Notes: generated by a model not told the origin, from the sequence alone. A stretch of DNA of 64,000 nucleotides from Myxococcus dinghuensis (GCF_024198235.1 NZ_JAKCFB010000018.1:62001-126000), one strand, 5' to 3'; counted from the first letter of the stretch, positions 1 through 8,890 are shown. Numbers and translations are program-made.

Positions 1-1455
1 GCCCTGGAGCTGCTCCAGCGGCGCGCCCGGGTGCTGGGCTCGCTCGTCGCGTCGCATCCGGCGACGCAGGACTGGGACGGCTCCGCGACCGCGAAGGAGC
101 GGTTGGAGCAGGTCCTGGCGCAATTGGAGTCCCGCAGCCTCGAGGGCGGCGGTGGCTTCACGGTGAACTACCAGGGACTCCTGGGGGCGGACGGCAAGCC
201 CGTCTACGAGCCGCTCGGCCGGGTGCCCGAGCATTCGCGCGGGCCCTCGGTGGTGCTGGCCCAGGGGTGCGCCAGTTCGCTCATCCCCCACCGCGAGGTG
301 GTGGTGTGGTGCGCCAGCGGCGGGCGCACGTTCGTGATGGGGCTGGGGCTGGACGAGGCCAACGCCACCGTGACGGAGCTGAAGGGCTCCGTGGTGGTGG
401 GGCTGGTGGGAGCGCTCCTGTTGGGCCTGCTGCTGGCGGCGCTCATCGGGCGGACCCTCGTCGAGCCGGTGGCGCAGGTGACGGACGTGGTGCGCGACGT
501 GGCCCGGGGCGACGTGTCCCGCGCGGAGCTGGACGTGCCCGCGACGGGCGAGGTCCGGCTGATGGCGCAGTCCTTCAACCAGATGCTCGGCACGCTGCGG
601 CTGACGGTGCTGGAGCTGGTGTCGCGCACGGAGCAGTTGTCCGGCGCGTCGCGCGGCCTCATGGGCGCGTCGGCGGACCAGGAGCACGTCATCAGCCAGC
701 AGGCCGCGTACGCGCAGCAGATCGCCGCGACGTTCGAGGAGCTGAGCCGCACGGCGGAGCAGATCTCCAGCTCCACGGAGGTGGTGGAGTCGAGCGCCCG
801 GCGCACGCACGAGGCGGTGGCCGAGGCCATGGCCGTGGTGGCGCAGGTGGTGGCGGGCATCAACGACATCCGCACCGAGTCAAAGGGCGTGGCGGACGCC
901 ATCGTCGGCCTCAACCAGGACCTCCAGCAGGTGTCGAAGATCGCCCACGTCATCAACCAGGTGGCGGAGCGCTCGGACCTCCTGGCGCTGAACGCGGCGC
1001 TGGAGGGCACCAAGGCGGGCGAGGTGGGGCGGGGCTTCTCGCTGGTGGCGGCGGAGATGCGCAAGCTGGCGGAGAACGTGTCCGCGTCCGCGCGCGACAT
1101 CGGCCGCATCGTGGAGAAGGTGCAGGACTCCGGCGAGGAGGCGGCGTCGAAGGCCCGCGTGGGCATGGCCACCAGCGACCGGGGCGTGGAGGTGGCCGAG
1201 CAGGCCTCCTCCGTCTTCCAGCGCATCGTGGAGCTGGCGCGCGGCACCAGCGAGGCGGCGCGGCAGATCACCATCGCCACCCGCCAGCAGCGGCAGTCCA
1301 GCGAGCAGGCGGTGCAGGGCGCCCGCAACGTGGCGGAGCTGGTGAAGCAGGGCGTGGACGCCACCGGGCGCACCACGCGCATCGCCCAGGACCTGCAAGC
1401 AGTGGCCGAGGGGCTCACCGCCGTCACCGGCCGCTTCAAGACGACGCGCACCTGA
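1..1455 (+). CDS. Methyl-accepting chemotaxis protein, C-terminal part (5' end outside window)
   Basis: The reading frame is open from base 1, so the true start and part of the sensory region lie upstream; 484 residues are visible. After a periplasmic-looking segment a single strongly hydrophobic helix (codons at about 390-450) leads into a HAMP region (EPVAQVTDVVRDVARGD) and a long helical signalling domain. The hairpin tip reads SDLLALNAALEGTKAGEVGR, close to the MCP consensus with Ala/Gly replacements that are common in deltaproteobacterial receptors. By family knowledge it sits in the inner membrane and controls a CheA/CheW complex. No che genes are in the window, so the pathway it feeds is unknown. 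It converges with the next minus-strand gene. Confidence 0.93.
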   Translation, partial: ALELLQRRARVLGSLVASHPATQDWDGSATAKERLEQVLAQLESRSLEGGGGFTVNYQGLLGADGKPVYEPLGRVPEHSRGPSVVLAQGCASSLIPHREVVVWCASGGRTFVMGLGLDEANATVTELKGSVVVGLVGALLLGLLLAALIGRTLVEPVAQVTDVVRDVARGDVSRAELDVPATGEVRLMAQSFNQMLGTLRLTVLELVSRTEQLSGASRGLMGASADQEHVISQQAAYAQQIAATFEELSRTAEQISSSTEVVESSARRTHEAVAEAMAVVAQVVAGINDIRTESKGVADAIVGLNQDLQQVSKIAHVINQVAERSDLLALNAALEGTKAGEVGRGFSLVAAEMRKLAENVSASARDIGRIVEKVQDSGEEAASKARVGMATSDRGVEVAEQASSVFQRIVELARGTSEAARQITIATRQQRQSSEQAVQGARNVAELVKQGVDATGRTTRIAQDLQAVAEGLTAVTGRFKTTRT

Positions 1456-1494
1456 CGCCCCGGCTCCCCCCGCGCGTCGACGCGCCACGGGGCG
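1456..1494. terminator. Possible bidirectional terminator between convergent genes
   Basis: Starting at the MCP stop there is an inverted repeat CGCCCCG (1456-1462) / CGGGGCG (1488-1494), enclosing a perfect 14-bp palindrome GCGCGTCGACGCGC (1472-1485). It lies between two convergent stop codons. There is no T-tract, as is usual at such GC content, so termination is inferred only from the fold and position. Confidence 0.35.
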
Positions 1495-1541
1495 AGGACG
1501 GGCCCTCCCCGACGAGCCCGCCCGCGCCTTGGTGCGCGCGG

Positions 1542-2510
1542 CTACTGGTCGAGCACGTAGGCGAACAGCAGGGGCGCGACGATGGAGGCGTCGCTCTCGA
1601 TGATGTGCTTCGGCGTGTCGACGCCGAGCTTGCCCCAGGTGATCTTCTCGTTGGGGACCGCGCCCGAGTACGAGCCGTAGCTCGTGGTGGAGTCGCTGAT
1701 CTGGCAGAAGTAGCCCCACAGCGGCACGCCGGTGCGGCGCAGGTCCTGGTGGAGCATGGGCACCACGCAGATGGGGAAGTCGCCCGCGATGCCGCCGCCA
1801 ATCTGGAAGAAGCCCACGGAGGACCGGGGCGCGGTGTGCGTGTACCAGCCCGCGAGCGTCTGCATCGCCTCGATGCCGGTGCGCACCGTGTGGACGTTCC
1901 TCACGTCGCCGCCGATGCAGTGGCCGGCGTACATGTTCCCCAGCGTCGAGTCCTCCCAGCCCGGCACCCAGATGGGCAGGTCCTTCTCGCACGCGGCCAG
2001 GAGCCAGCTATTCCGCGGGTCGATCTGATACGCCCCCTCCAGCTTCCGGCTCCGGAGCACCCGGTACATGAACTCGTGCGGGAAGTAGCGCTCGCCGGAG
2101 GCGTCCGCCGCCATCCACTCCTTGATCACCACGGCCTCGATGCGGCGCATCGCCTCCATCTCCGGGATGCAGGTGTCGGTGACGCGGTTCATGTGCCGGC
2201 CGAGCAGCGCGAGCTCGTCCGCGGGCGTCAGGTCCCGGTAGTTCGGCACGCGCTCGTAGGCGTCGTGCGCGACGAGGTTGAACAAGTCCTCCTCGAGGTT
2301 GGCCCCCGTGCAACTGATGGCGTGCACCTGGTCCCGGCGGATCATCTCCGCCAGGGAGCGGCCCAGCTCGGCGGTGCTCATGGCGCCCGCCAGCGTCACC
2401 AGCATCTTCCCGCCGCCGTCGACGTGGCGGCGGTAGCCCTCGGCCGCGTCCACCAGCGCGGCGGCGTTGAAGTGGCGGAAGTGTGTCCTGCAGAAGTCCC
2501 TGATTCCCAC
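1542..2510 (-). CDS. Deoxyhypusine synthase-family enzyme (322 aa), probable polyamine aminobutyl/aminopropyl transferase
   Basis: The protein shows the NAD-dependent DHS fold: an N-terminal LVTLAGAMSTAELG segment, an ISCTGANLEEDLFN motif, and a C-terminal KITWGKL motif carrying the lysine that forms the imine intermediate in DHS and homospermidine synthase, followed by DASIVAPLLFAYVL. Bacteria lack eIF5A, so true deoxyhypusine formation is unlikely; known bacterial relatives make homospermidine or related polyamines. It lies downstream of the PHP gene on the same strand (about 180 bp gap), 1.9 kb from a second, diverged DHS-fold gene and 4.3 kb from speA, which supports a polyamine role. The exact substrate cannot be read from sequence. 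Confidence 0.85.
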   Translation of the reverse strand: MGIRDFCRTHFRHFNAAALVDAAEGYRRHVDGGGKMLVTLAGAMSTAELGRSLAEMIRRDQVHAISCTGANLEEDLFNLVAHDAYERVPNYRDLTPADELALLGRHMNRVTDTCIPEMEAMRRIEAVVIKEWMAADASGERYFPHEFMYRVLRSRKLEGAYQIDPRNSWLLAACEKDLPIWVPGWEDSTLGNMYAGHCIGGDVRNVHTVRTGIEAMQTLAGWYTHTAPRSSVGFFQIGGGIAGDFPICVVPMLHQDLRRTGVPLWGYFCQISDSTTSYGSYSGAVPNEKITWGKLGVDTPKHIIESDASIVAPLLFAYVLDQ

Positions 2511-2656
2511 GAGCGATGCTCCCGGCGACCACGAGGTACAGGCACGGGAGCTGTCGCCAGGGACACACCACGCCTGAACGCTCTACGGTCCAGACGGGCA
2601 CCGCCATCGAAGCGTCGGGTGGCTCGGCTGGGGGCGGGTATAGACGCTCGCGTCGG

Positions 2657-2680
2657 GGGCCGCAACCCGCGTCGCGGCCC
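2657..2680 (-). terminator. Hairpin downstream of the PHP gene
   Basis: A perfect 7-bp inverted repeat GGGCCGC / GCGGCCC with a 10-nt loop starts 8 nt past the stop of the minus-strand PHP gene. No T-run follows. It may end PHP transcription or attenuate readthrough into the DHS-family gene. Confidence 0.3.
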
Positions 2681-2687
2681 GCCGGCT

Positions 2688-3506
2688 TCAGGCGCTCGCG
2701 CGGGCCTTGAGCTTCTCGAACAGCTCGCGCGGCATGTCCGCCGAACCCAGCGTGTGCTCGGGGGCCACGGCCTCGCCGTGGAAGTCGCTGCCGGCGGTGG
2801 GGACCAGGTCGAACTCCCGGGCGAACCCCAGGTACTTCTTCCGGATGCCGGGGTTGGGGTCCCCCTGCTGCATCTCCAGCCCCGCGAGCCCCGCCTTCAC
2901 CAGTTCGCGCAGCTCCAGCCGCTCCACCTTGGAGGCGGCCGGGTGGGCCAGCGTGGCGGTGCCTCCCGCCTTGCGGATGAGGCGGATGGCCGCGGCGCCC
3001 TCCAGCTTGAAGCGGTCCACCCACGCCATGCCCCGCGTGCCGAGGAAGCGGTCGAACGCGGCCTTCATGTCCACCGCCCACCCCTGGTCCACCAGCACGC
3101 GCGCCAGGTGCGGCCGGCCGAGCTGCGCGTCCCCGGCCACGCGGCGCACGTGCTCCATGCGCACCGGGAAGCCGAGCTGTTGCATCCTCGCCACCATCGC
3201 CTCCATCCGCTGCTCGCGCTCGGCGCGCAGCCGGGTGGCGAACCGCGCCAGGTCCTCGTCGTCCGGCCGCACGAAGTGCCCAAGGATGTGGACCTCCTTG
3301 CCCAGCACGAACGCGGACACCTCGATGCCCGGTACCAGCTCCACGCCGTGCGCGCGCGCCGCCTCGCTCGCGGCCCCGAGCCCCGCCACGGTGTCGTGGT
3401 CCGTCACGGCGAGCACCGTCACGCCGGCCGCGGCGGCGCGCGACATCAACCCGTCCGGCGTGTATTGCCCGTCGCTGGCGGTGGTGTGGGAGTGCAGGTC
3501 GATCAC
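2688..3506 (-). CDS. PHP-domain phosphoesterase, YciV/RNase AM type
   Basis: A 272-aa PHP protein. All metal-binding motifs are visible in order: DLHSHTTASDG at the N-terminus, TDHD, GIE, HILGH, RPH, LAHP and GSDFHG near the C-terminus. This set and length match the YciV/TrpH group, whose characterised members hydrolyse 3',5'-nucleotide bisphosphates or trim RNA 5' ends. I place the start at the GTG at 3506 because PHP proteins usually begin a residue or two before DLHSH and a GGAG sits about 9 nt upstream; the frame is open 11 codons further to a GTG at 3539. It is divergent from the Rrf2 regulator, sharing a short intergenic region. Confidence 0.9.
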   Translation of the reverse strand: MIDLHSHTTASDGQYTPDGLMSRAAAAGVTVLAVTDHDTVAGLGAASEAARAHGVELVPGIEVSAFVLGKEVHILGHFVRPDDEDLARFATRLRAEREQRMEAMVARMQQLGFPVRMEHVRRVAGDAQLGRPHLARVLVDQGWAVDMKAAFDRFLGTRGMAWVDRFKLEGAAAIRLIRKAGGTATLAHPAASKVERLELRELVKAGLAGLEMQQGDPNPGIRKKYLGFAREFDLVPTAGSDFHGEAVAPEHTLGSADMPRELFEKLKARASA

Positions 3507-3587
3507 GTCGGGCTCCGGGCGGACGGTTGAAAGCCGCACTGTCGCGGCCTAGGCTCTGCGCCAAACCTGCTCACGACGTCAAGGGCG

Positions 3588-4058
3588 ATGGCGCAGCATC
3601 CTCTCCAGATCTCACGGAAGATTGAGTACGGGCTGCGGGCCATGACGTTCCTGGCCTCCCAGCCCCTGGAGCGCATGGTGCCGTTCCGGGAGATCGCCCG
3701 CCGGATGGACGTCCCCGAGGACTTCCTGGCGAAGATCCTCAAGGTCCTCGTCTCCCGGAAGCTGGTGCGCTCCACCCGGGGCGCCCACGGGGGCTACGCG
3801 CTGTCGCGTCCCGCGCGCGAGGTGACGTTCCTGGACGTCATCGAGGCCGTGGAGGGCCCGGTCAACGTCAACGTCTGCCAGGACTCCCAGCACGACGGCT
3901 GCCGGGCGACCGGTAGCTGCACCATGTACGGCGTGTGGAAGCTGGGCCAGCAGCGGATGCTGGACGTGTACCGGGGCACCACGCTGGACCGTCTGGCGAT
4001 GACGGAGCTGCGCGGCGCGACGCAAAGCGCCTCGCCCGGCGTCTCCGCCCGCGCCTAG
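3588..4058 (+). CDS. Rrf2-family transcriptional regulator with three conserved cysteines
   Basis: A 156-aa protein with the Rrf2 winged helix (ISRKIEYGLRAMTFLA, then VPEDFLAKILKVLV and a wing TRGAHGGYALSRP). Cys97, Cys105 and Cys111 form a CX7CX5C cluster in the position where IscR/NsrR/RirA-type proteins hold an Fe-S cluster; the first spacing is longer than the CX5C of IscR. It therefore probably senses iron-sulfur status, redox or NO, but the targets are not evident. It is divergent from the PHP gene and followed after 11 bp by a small orphan gene that is probably co-transcribed. Confidence 0.88.
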   Translation: MAQHPLQISRKIEYGLRAMTFLASQPLERMVPFREIARRMDVPEDFLAKILKVLVSRKLVRSTRGAHGGYALSRPAREVTFLDVIEAVEGPVNVNVCQDSQHDGCRATGSCTMYGVWKLGQQRMLDVYRGTTLDRLAMTELRGATQSASPGVSARA

Positions 4059-4069
4059 ACTGCCCGCCC

Positions 4070-4351
4070 ATGGGCAAGAAGGACGCGTCGAGCATCGAGA
4101 ACCGGGTGTACCTCTTCGAGTCGCTCGCCAGCAGCTACGTGGCGGCGGCCTCGGAGGCGCTGGGCTCCGACGACCCCGAGGAGCGCGAGCGCGCGCGGCG
4201 GGTCCTCGCGGAGCTGGCCTTCGTCTCCTGTGTGGTGGCGGACACCGGGGACCTCTCCCCGGAGGAGGTCCGCGACCGCCTCGTGAGCGCGCCGAGGCCC
4301 CCGCGCCCCGCGTCCCCTCCGCCGCCGCCGGGTCGGAAGCGCGACAAGTAG
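4070..4351 (+). CDS. Small hypothetical protein (93 aa) downstream of the Rrf2 regulator
   Basis: I do not recognise this protein. It begins MGKKDASSIENRVYLFESLA, is helical and acidic through residue 75, and ends in a Pro-rich, basic tail (RPPRPASPPPPPGRKRDK). There is no signal peptide or membrane segment. The ATG at 4070 lies 11 bp after the Rrf2 stop, which suggests an operon; a longer in-frame extension to 3935 overlaps the Rrf2 gene and was discarded. Codon use matches its neighbours. A regulator partner is possible but unsupported. Confidence 0.6.
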   Translation: MGKKDASSIENRVYLFESLASSYVAAASEALGSDDPEERERARRVLAELAFVSCVVADTGDLSPEEVRDRLVSAPRPPRPASPPPPPGRKRDK

Positions 4352-4410
4352 GGGGCGGGGCAGCAAGCGGTGCTCCCCTTGGCCGGCGGGCGGTGCTAGA
4401 TGGCAGCGCC

Positions 4411-5634
4411 ATGGCCAAGACCTCCTCGAACCCGAAGAAGTCCCTCCGCGCCGCCTACTCCGGCGCTCGCAAGGCGGACCCCCGCCCCATCACCGGCAAG
4501 GAGAAGCCGGCGGAGCTGCTGGCCCATGCCTTCAGTGCCTACGTGGGGCGCCAGGAGCGCACGGCCTTCGAGCTCATGTCCCAGTCGATGGAGCAGGACG
4601 CGTCCATCTTCCTGACGCTCTCCGGCGCGATGACGCCCGCCGGCCTGCACCAGAGCTGCCTGATTCCCCTCATCGAGAAGGGCGTCATCAGCGCCATCAC
4701 CACCACGGGCGCCAACCTGTACCACGACGCCCACCGCATCATCGGCCACGCCATCCGCGAGGTGAACCCCAACGCGGGCGACCTCCAGTACCGCCTGGCG
4801 CGCATCATCCGCATCTACGACCTGGGCTTCTGGGAGGAGGCGCTGCTCGACACCGACCGCCTCTTCTCCGCCATCATCCGCGGCCCGGAGTTCCAGCGGA
4901 AGATGACCACGCCGGAGTTCCACTACCTGCTCGGCAAGGCCATCTACCAGATCGAGCGCAAGCTGGGCGTCAAGCAGCCCTCGCTCCTGTCCACCTGCTA
5001 CAAGCACGCGGTGCCCATCTGGGTGGGCGCGGTGCAGGACGGCTCCATCTTCCTCAACATCGTCAAGCTCAAGCGCCTGCTCGGGGATTCATTCAAGTTC
5101 GAGCTCGACATCAACGACGACGTCTACTCCATGGCCGCGATGCAGCACTTCTGCCGGCACAACGGCAGCAAGCGGATGGCCATCTGGATCCTCGGCGGCG
5201 GCGTCCCCAAGAACTACACGCTCCAGGGCGAGCCGCTGCTGGATCAGATCCTCAACGTCCCCACGTCCGGCTTCGACATCGACGTGCAGTTCTGCGTGGA
5301 CCCGGTGGACAACGGCGCGCTGTCCAGCTGTCCGGCCGGCGAGGGCCACACCTGGGGCAAGGTGTCCGTGGAGGCCGTGGAGTCGGGTTCGGTGTACTGC
5401 CACACCGACGTGACGGCGGTGTTCCCCTGGCTGACGCACGCGCTCTTGAGCGAGCCGAAGAACAAGCGCAAGCCCATGCGGCTGATGGACCGGCTGACGG
5501 ACGCCATCGCCTTCCTGGACGCGGACGTGAAGAAGCGCAGCAAGTCGCTCATGAAGACGCTGGACTGGAGCGTGGAGGAGGCGGAGCCTTCCACGCAGAA
5601 GGACGCCAAGAAGCACGACGCGTTCGTCCGCTGA
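4411..5634 (+). CDS. Deoxyhypusine synthase-family enzyme, second and longer paralogue (407 aa)
   Basis: This protein has the DHS fold: FLTLSGAMTPAG, ITTTGANLYHDAH, a central CYKHAVPIWVGAVQDGS segment and a C-terminal GHTWGKV with the presumptive catalytic lysine. Relative to the 322-aa paralogue it has N-terminal (about 40 residues) and C-terminal extensions and many substitutions, so the two are not recent duplicates. The ATG at 4411 (MAKTSS) is preferred over an in-frame GTG at 4393. With speA nearby it probably acts in spermidine, homospermidine or aminopropyl/aminobutyl-agmatine formation; which of the two DHS-fold proteins does what cannot be decided here. Confidence 0.87.
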   Translation: MAKTSSNPKKSLRAAYSGARKADPRPITGKEKPAELLAHAFSAYVGRQERTAFELMSQSMEQDASIFLTLSGAMTPAGLHQSCLIPLIEKGVISAITTTGANLYHDAHRIIGHAIREVNPNAGDLQYRLARIIRIYDLGFWEEALLDTDRLFSAIIRGPEFQRKMTTPEFHYLLGKAIYQIERKLGVKQPSLLSTCYKHAVPIWVGAVQDGSIFLNIVKLKRLLGDSFKFELDINDDVYSMAAMQHFCRHNGSKRMAIWILGGGVPKNYTLQGEPLLDQILNVPTSGFDIDVQFCVDPVDNGALSSCPAGEGHTWGKVSVEAVESGSVYCHTDVTAVFPWLTHALLSEPKNKRKPMRLMDRLTDAIAFLDADVKKRSKSLMKTLDWSVEEAEPSTQKDAKKHDAFVR

Positions 5635-5659
5635 CGCGCTTCCCCGCGAGGAGACCGAC

Positions 5660-6094
5660 ATGAGCCAGCAGCAGCCTGCCGCCACCGGCGTGGTGATGAC
5701 CCTGGTCAGCCACCCGCAGTTCAAGACGCAGCTCACCCACGGGCCCTCCGGCTCGGCGTTCGCCACCGAGGCGCCGCGCGACAACGGAGGCACGGGCGGC
5801 AGCTTCTCGCCCACGGACCTGGTGGGCGCCGCGCTCATGTCCTGCGCCGTGACGACGATGCACCTGTTCGCCTCCCGCGAGGGCATCGCCCTGGGGGAGA
5901 TCCGTGCCCGGGTGGAGAAGCGCATGACGCCGCCGCCGCGCCGCATCGGCGAGCTGGTGCTGGACATCCAGATGCCGGCGGGCCTGTCCGCCGAGCACCG
6001 CGCCCGCCTGGAGCAGGTGGGCCGCGAGTGCCCGGTGGCGCGCAGCCTCCACCCGGACGTGAAGCTGCCCCTGTCGTTCTCGTACCCGGACTGA
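5660..6094 (+). CDS. OsmC-family peroxiredoxin-like protein
   Basis: A 144-aa OsmC/Ohr-fold protein. Two cysteines occur at the family positions: Cys62 (LMSCAVTTM) at the start of the central helix and Cys124 (GRECPVARSL). The order TDLVGAALMSC then ECPVA is typical of the YhfA/OsmC branch that reduces organic or fatty acid hydroperoxides. A GAGGAG ribosome binding site ends 6 nt before the ATG. It follows the DHS-family gene by 25 bp and may be co-transcribed with it. Confidence 0.9.
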   Translation: MSQQQPAATGVVMTLVSHPQFKTQLTHGPSGSAFATEAPRDNGGTGGSFSPTDLVGAALMSCAVTTMHLFASREGIALGEIRARVEKRMTPPPRRIGELVLDIQMPAGLSAEHRARLEQVGRECPVARSLHPDVKLPLSFSYPD

Positions 6095-6212
6095 CGGCCG
6101 GTCGCTCGGCCGCTCCACGGAGGTCCCGGCGGGCCGTCGCTGCCGGGGGCCTCCCCCGTGTCCACCCTTCCCCCAGCGAGCGCCGCGGCGCCGCGCGACC
6201 TGGGGGACCGTC

Positions 6213-6743
6213 ATGGACGCGAAGCGGCTGGGCATCTACCTCAGTGACCACCACGCGGGCGCGATCTCAGGCCTCGAGCTCGCGAGGCGCACCGAGCGCG
6301 AGAACCACGGCAACCCGGTGGGCCACTTCCTCGCGGACCTCCTCCCGGAGCTGCGCGAGGACCTGGCGCTGCTCGTCGAGGTGATGAAGGTGTTGGAGGT
6401 GCGCGCGGACGCCCTCAAGTCGCGCGCCGCGTGGCTGCTGGAGAAGCTGGCGCGGCTCAAGCTCAACGGCACGTGGGTGCGCTACTCGCCCCTGAGCCGG
6501 CTGGTGGAGCTGGAGGCGCTGTGCTCGGCCATCGAGGGCCGGCTGTCGCTGTGGAGCACGCTGGCGCGGCTCCAGGGACAGGACCCCCGGCTGGCGCGCT
6601 TCGACTTCGTGGCCCTCATCGCCCGGGGGGAGATGCAACTGCTCGCGCTCCAGCGGCTGCGCGCGCTCGCCGCGGACGTGGCCTTCTCCGACGAGCCCAT
6701 GCCGCTGGGCTCCGGCGAGGAGCCCGCCATCGCCAGCTACTAG
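6213..6743 (+). CDS. Hypothetical helical protein (176 aa)
   Basis: I cannot assign a function. The sequence is almost wholly helical, with a start resembling MDAKRLGIYLSDHHAGA, then heptad-like stretches (LREDLALLVEVMKVLEVRADALKS) and an LARLQGQDPRLARFDFVALI segment. It looks like a small soluble four-helix bundle; no signal peptide, Cys pairs or metal motif are evident. A G-rich stretch precedes the ATG. It converges with speA, 85 bp from its stop. Confidence 0.65.
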   Translation: MDAKRLGIYLSDHHAGAISGLELARRTERENHGNPVGHFLADLLPELREDLALLVEVMKVLEVRADALKSRAAWLLEKLARLKLNGTWVRYSPLSRLVELEALCSAIEGRLSLWSTLARLQGQDPRLARFDFVALIARGEMQLLALQRLRALAADVAFSDEPMPLGSGEEPAIASY

Positions 6744-6828
6744 CCCCCTGAAACACCGCGCCCCCCGACGCGCGAGGGCGGCGGAGGGCGGGGGCTTCCA
6801 CGGGGCCGGGCCGGGGGCCCGGGGCGGC

Positions 6829-8835
6829 TCAGGTGCCCGAGGGCGAGACGGGCGGACGGCTCGCGTCCGGCTGCGGGACCAGGCGCAGCTGGCTGGCGTT
6901 GGAGGCGAAGCTCGCGTCCACGCCCCGCTCCAGGTACGTGTAGCCGGACAGGCCGTCCTCGTACATGCGCAGCAGGTTGCGCGACTCGTCCAGGGAGATG
7001 CGGCCCTGGCGCAGCGCCAGCTCCGTGAACTTGCGCAGCCGCGCGACGAGGTCGTCCTTGTTGTAGCTGACGTAGTTGAGCACCTCCGTCACCGTGTCGC
7101 CAGCCACCACGTGGTCGATGAGGTAGCCGCCGTTGGGCGCCAGCGACACCTGCACGGTGTGCGTGTCGCCGAAGAGGTTGTGGAGGTCGCCGAGGATCTC
7201 CTGGTACGCGCCGACCAGGAAGATGCCCAGGTAGTAGTCGTCGTCGTTGAGCGCGTGCAGCTCCAGCGCGTCCTTCACCTCGCGCTTGTCGATGAAGTGC
7301 TCGATCTTCCCGTCCGAGTCGCAGGTGATGTCCGCCAGCGTCGCGCGCCGCGTCGGCTTCTCCGCCAGCCGGTGGATGGGCATCATCGGGAAGAGCTGGT
7401 CGATGGCCCACGAGTCCGGCAGCGACTGGAACACGGAGAAGTTGCAGAAGTACGTGTCGCTGAGCGCCTTCTCCAGCGTGTCCAGCTCCTCCGGGATCTC
7501 GCCCGCCTCCTTCGCGATGCGCATGATCTTGTGGCAGGTGGCCCAGTAGATGTTCTCCGCCGCCACGCGCTGCTCCAGCGACAGGTGGCCCAGCGAGAAG
7601 AGGGTGAGGCTCTCCTCCTTGGCGTCCTGCGCGTCGTGCCACGCCTCCAGCAGGTTCTTGTTCGTCACCTCGCGGAAGGTGGACAGCAGGTTGCGCACGA
7701 CGGACGGCGCCTTGTCGTCCACCTTGTCCGGCACGTGCGCGGGGTCGAACTCGCTGGTGCCCAGCACGTCCACGACCAGCACCGCGTGGTGCGCCACCAC
7801 CGCGCGGCCGGATTCGGAGACGAGCGTGGGGTGCGGCACGCCCGCGCGATCACACGCCTCCATCACCCCGAAGACGACGTCGTTGGCGTACTCGTCCGTG
7901 GTGTAGTTCATGGACGAGGCGAAGTTCGTCTGCGAACCGTCGTAGTCCACGCCCAGGCCGCCGCCCACGTCCAGGTACTTCAGCGGCGCGCCCTGGCGGG
8001 CCACCTCCACATAGAAGCAGCCCACCTCGCGCAGCGCGTTCTTCACGTTGCGGATGTTGGAGATCTGGCTGCCCAGGTGGAAGTGCAGCAGCTCGAAGGA
8101 GGGCAGCAGGCCCGTGTCCTTCATGAAGCTGATGCAGCTCATCAACTCCGACGAGGAGAGGCCGAACTTGGAGCGGTCGCCACCGCTGGCCTCCCACTTG
8201 CCGGCGCCGCGCGTGGACAGCTTCACGCGCATGCCCAGCCGCGGGTTGATGCCGGTGCGGCGCGCCACCTCGGCGATGAGGGGCAGCTCGCTGGGCTTCT
8301 CCACCACGAGGATGACGTTGCGGCCCAGGCGCGAATAGAAGAGCGCCGTCTCGATGTACTCCTCGTCCTTGTAGCCGTTGCAGATGACGAGCGCGTCCTC
8401 GTTCTCCAGGAGCGCCATCACCGCGAGGAGCTCCGGCTTGCTGCCCGCCTCGAGGCCGTAGTTGTAGCCCTTGCCCGCCTCGATGATGGTCTCCACCACG
8501 TAGCGGTGCTGGTTCACCTTGATGGGGTACACGCCCCGGTAGCCGCCCTTGTAGCCCTGGTCGGCCATGGCCTTGCGGAAGGCCTCGTTGAGGTGCACGA
8601 CGCGGTGGCGCAGCACGTCCGTGAAGCGCAGCAGCAGGGGCAGGCCGATTCCGCGGCGCCGCACCTCGTCCACCAGGTCCTTGAGGTCCATGCTGGGCGC
8701 CTGCGGCCCATCGGGATGGATGCAGACGTGGCCCTTGTCGTTGATGCCGAAATAGGGCGAGCCCCAGTTCCGGATTCCATAGAGCTCGTGGGCGTCAGCG
8801 AGGGTCCAACGGTGCGGAGGGGCGTTTGCGGGCAT
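6829..8835 (-). CDS. speA: Biosynthetic arginine decarboxylase
   Basis: A 668-aa protein of the size and layout of SpeA (fold III PLP enzyme, arginine to agmatine plus CO2). The PLP lysine lies in GVYPIKVNQ (Lys106), and other landmarks are LHFHLGSQISNIRN, YLDVGGGLGVDYDGS and SESGRAVVAHHAV. It begins polyamine synthesis through agmatine; no agmatinase or agmatine deiminase is in the window, but two DHS-fold genes are. It is divergent from a ClpX-like gene across 227 bp containing overlapping palindromes just upstream of its start, a possible regulatory element. Confidence 0.96.
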   Translation of the reverse strand: MPANAPPHRWTLADAHELYGIRNWGSPYFGINDKGHVCIHPDGPQAPSMDLKDLVDEVRRRGIGLPLLLRFTDVLRHRVVHLNEAFRKAMADQGYKGGYRGVYPIKVNQHRYVVETIIEAGKGYNYGLEAGSKPELLAVMALLENEDALVICNGYKDEEYIETALFYSRLGRNVILVVEKPSELPLIAEVARRTGINPRLGMRVKLSTRGAGKWEASGGDRSKFGLSSSELMSCISFMKDTGLLPSFELLHFHLGSQISNIRNVKNALREVGCFYVEVARQGAPLKYLDVGGGLGVDYDGSQTNFASSMNYTTDEYANDVVFGVMEACDRAGVPHPTLVSESGRAVVAHHAVLVVDVLGTSEFDPAHVPDKVDDKAPSVVRNLLSTFREVTNKNLLEAWHDAQDAKEESLTLFSLGHLSLEQRVAAENIYWATCHKIMRIAKEAGEIPEELDTLEKALSDTYFCNFSVFQSLPDSWAIDQLFPMMPIHRLAEKPTRRATLADITCDSDGKIEHFIDKREVKDALELHALNDDDYYLGIFLVGAYQEILGDLHNLFGDTHTVQVSLAPNGGYLIDHVVAGDTVTEVLNYVSYNKDDLVARLRKFTELALRQGRISLDESRNLLRMYEDGLSGYTYLERGVDASFASNASQLRLVPQPDASRPPVSPSGT

Positions 8836-8867
8836 CGGTGGTTCGAGGCTCCCGGAAGGATGAGGAG

Positions 8868-8890
8868 GTTGACTCCAGTCAACACTGGAG
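8868..8890. promoter_or_regulatory. Overlapping palindromes upstream of speA
   Basis: Two interlocking inverted repeats share bases: GTTGAC-TCCA-GTCAAC (8868-8883) and CTCCAGT-CAAC-ACTGGAG (8873-8890). They lie 33 nt upstream of the speA start in the divergent region. Mutually exclusive stem-loops or a dimeric operator would both fit; no regulator is identifiable. Confidence 0.4.

Noticed and set aside
267..3530. 1087-aa plus-strand open frame
   Set aside because: It runs through the MCP gene in another frame and antisense to the DHS-family and PHP genes; its composition is Gly/Ala/Arg-rich with no recognisable domain. This is the usual high-GC shadow frame.
1542..5634. DHS-family genes as true deoxyhypusine synthases acting on eIF5A
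   Set aside because: Bacteria do not have eIF5A; bacterial relatives act on polyamines, and speA lies nearby.
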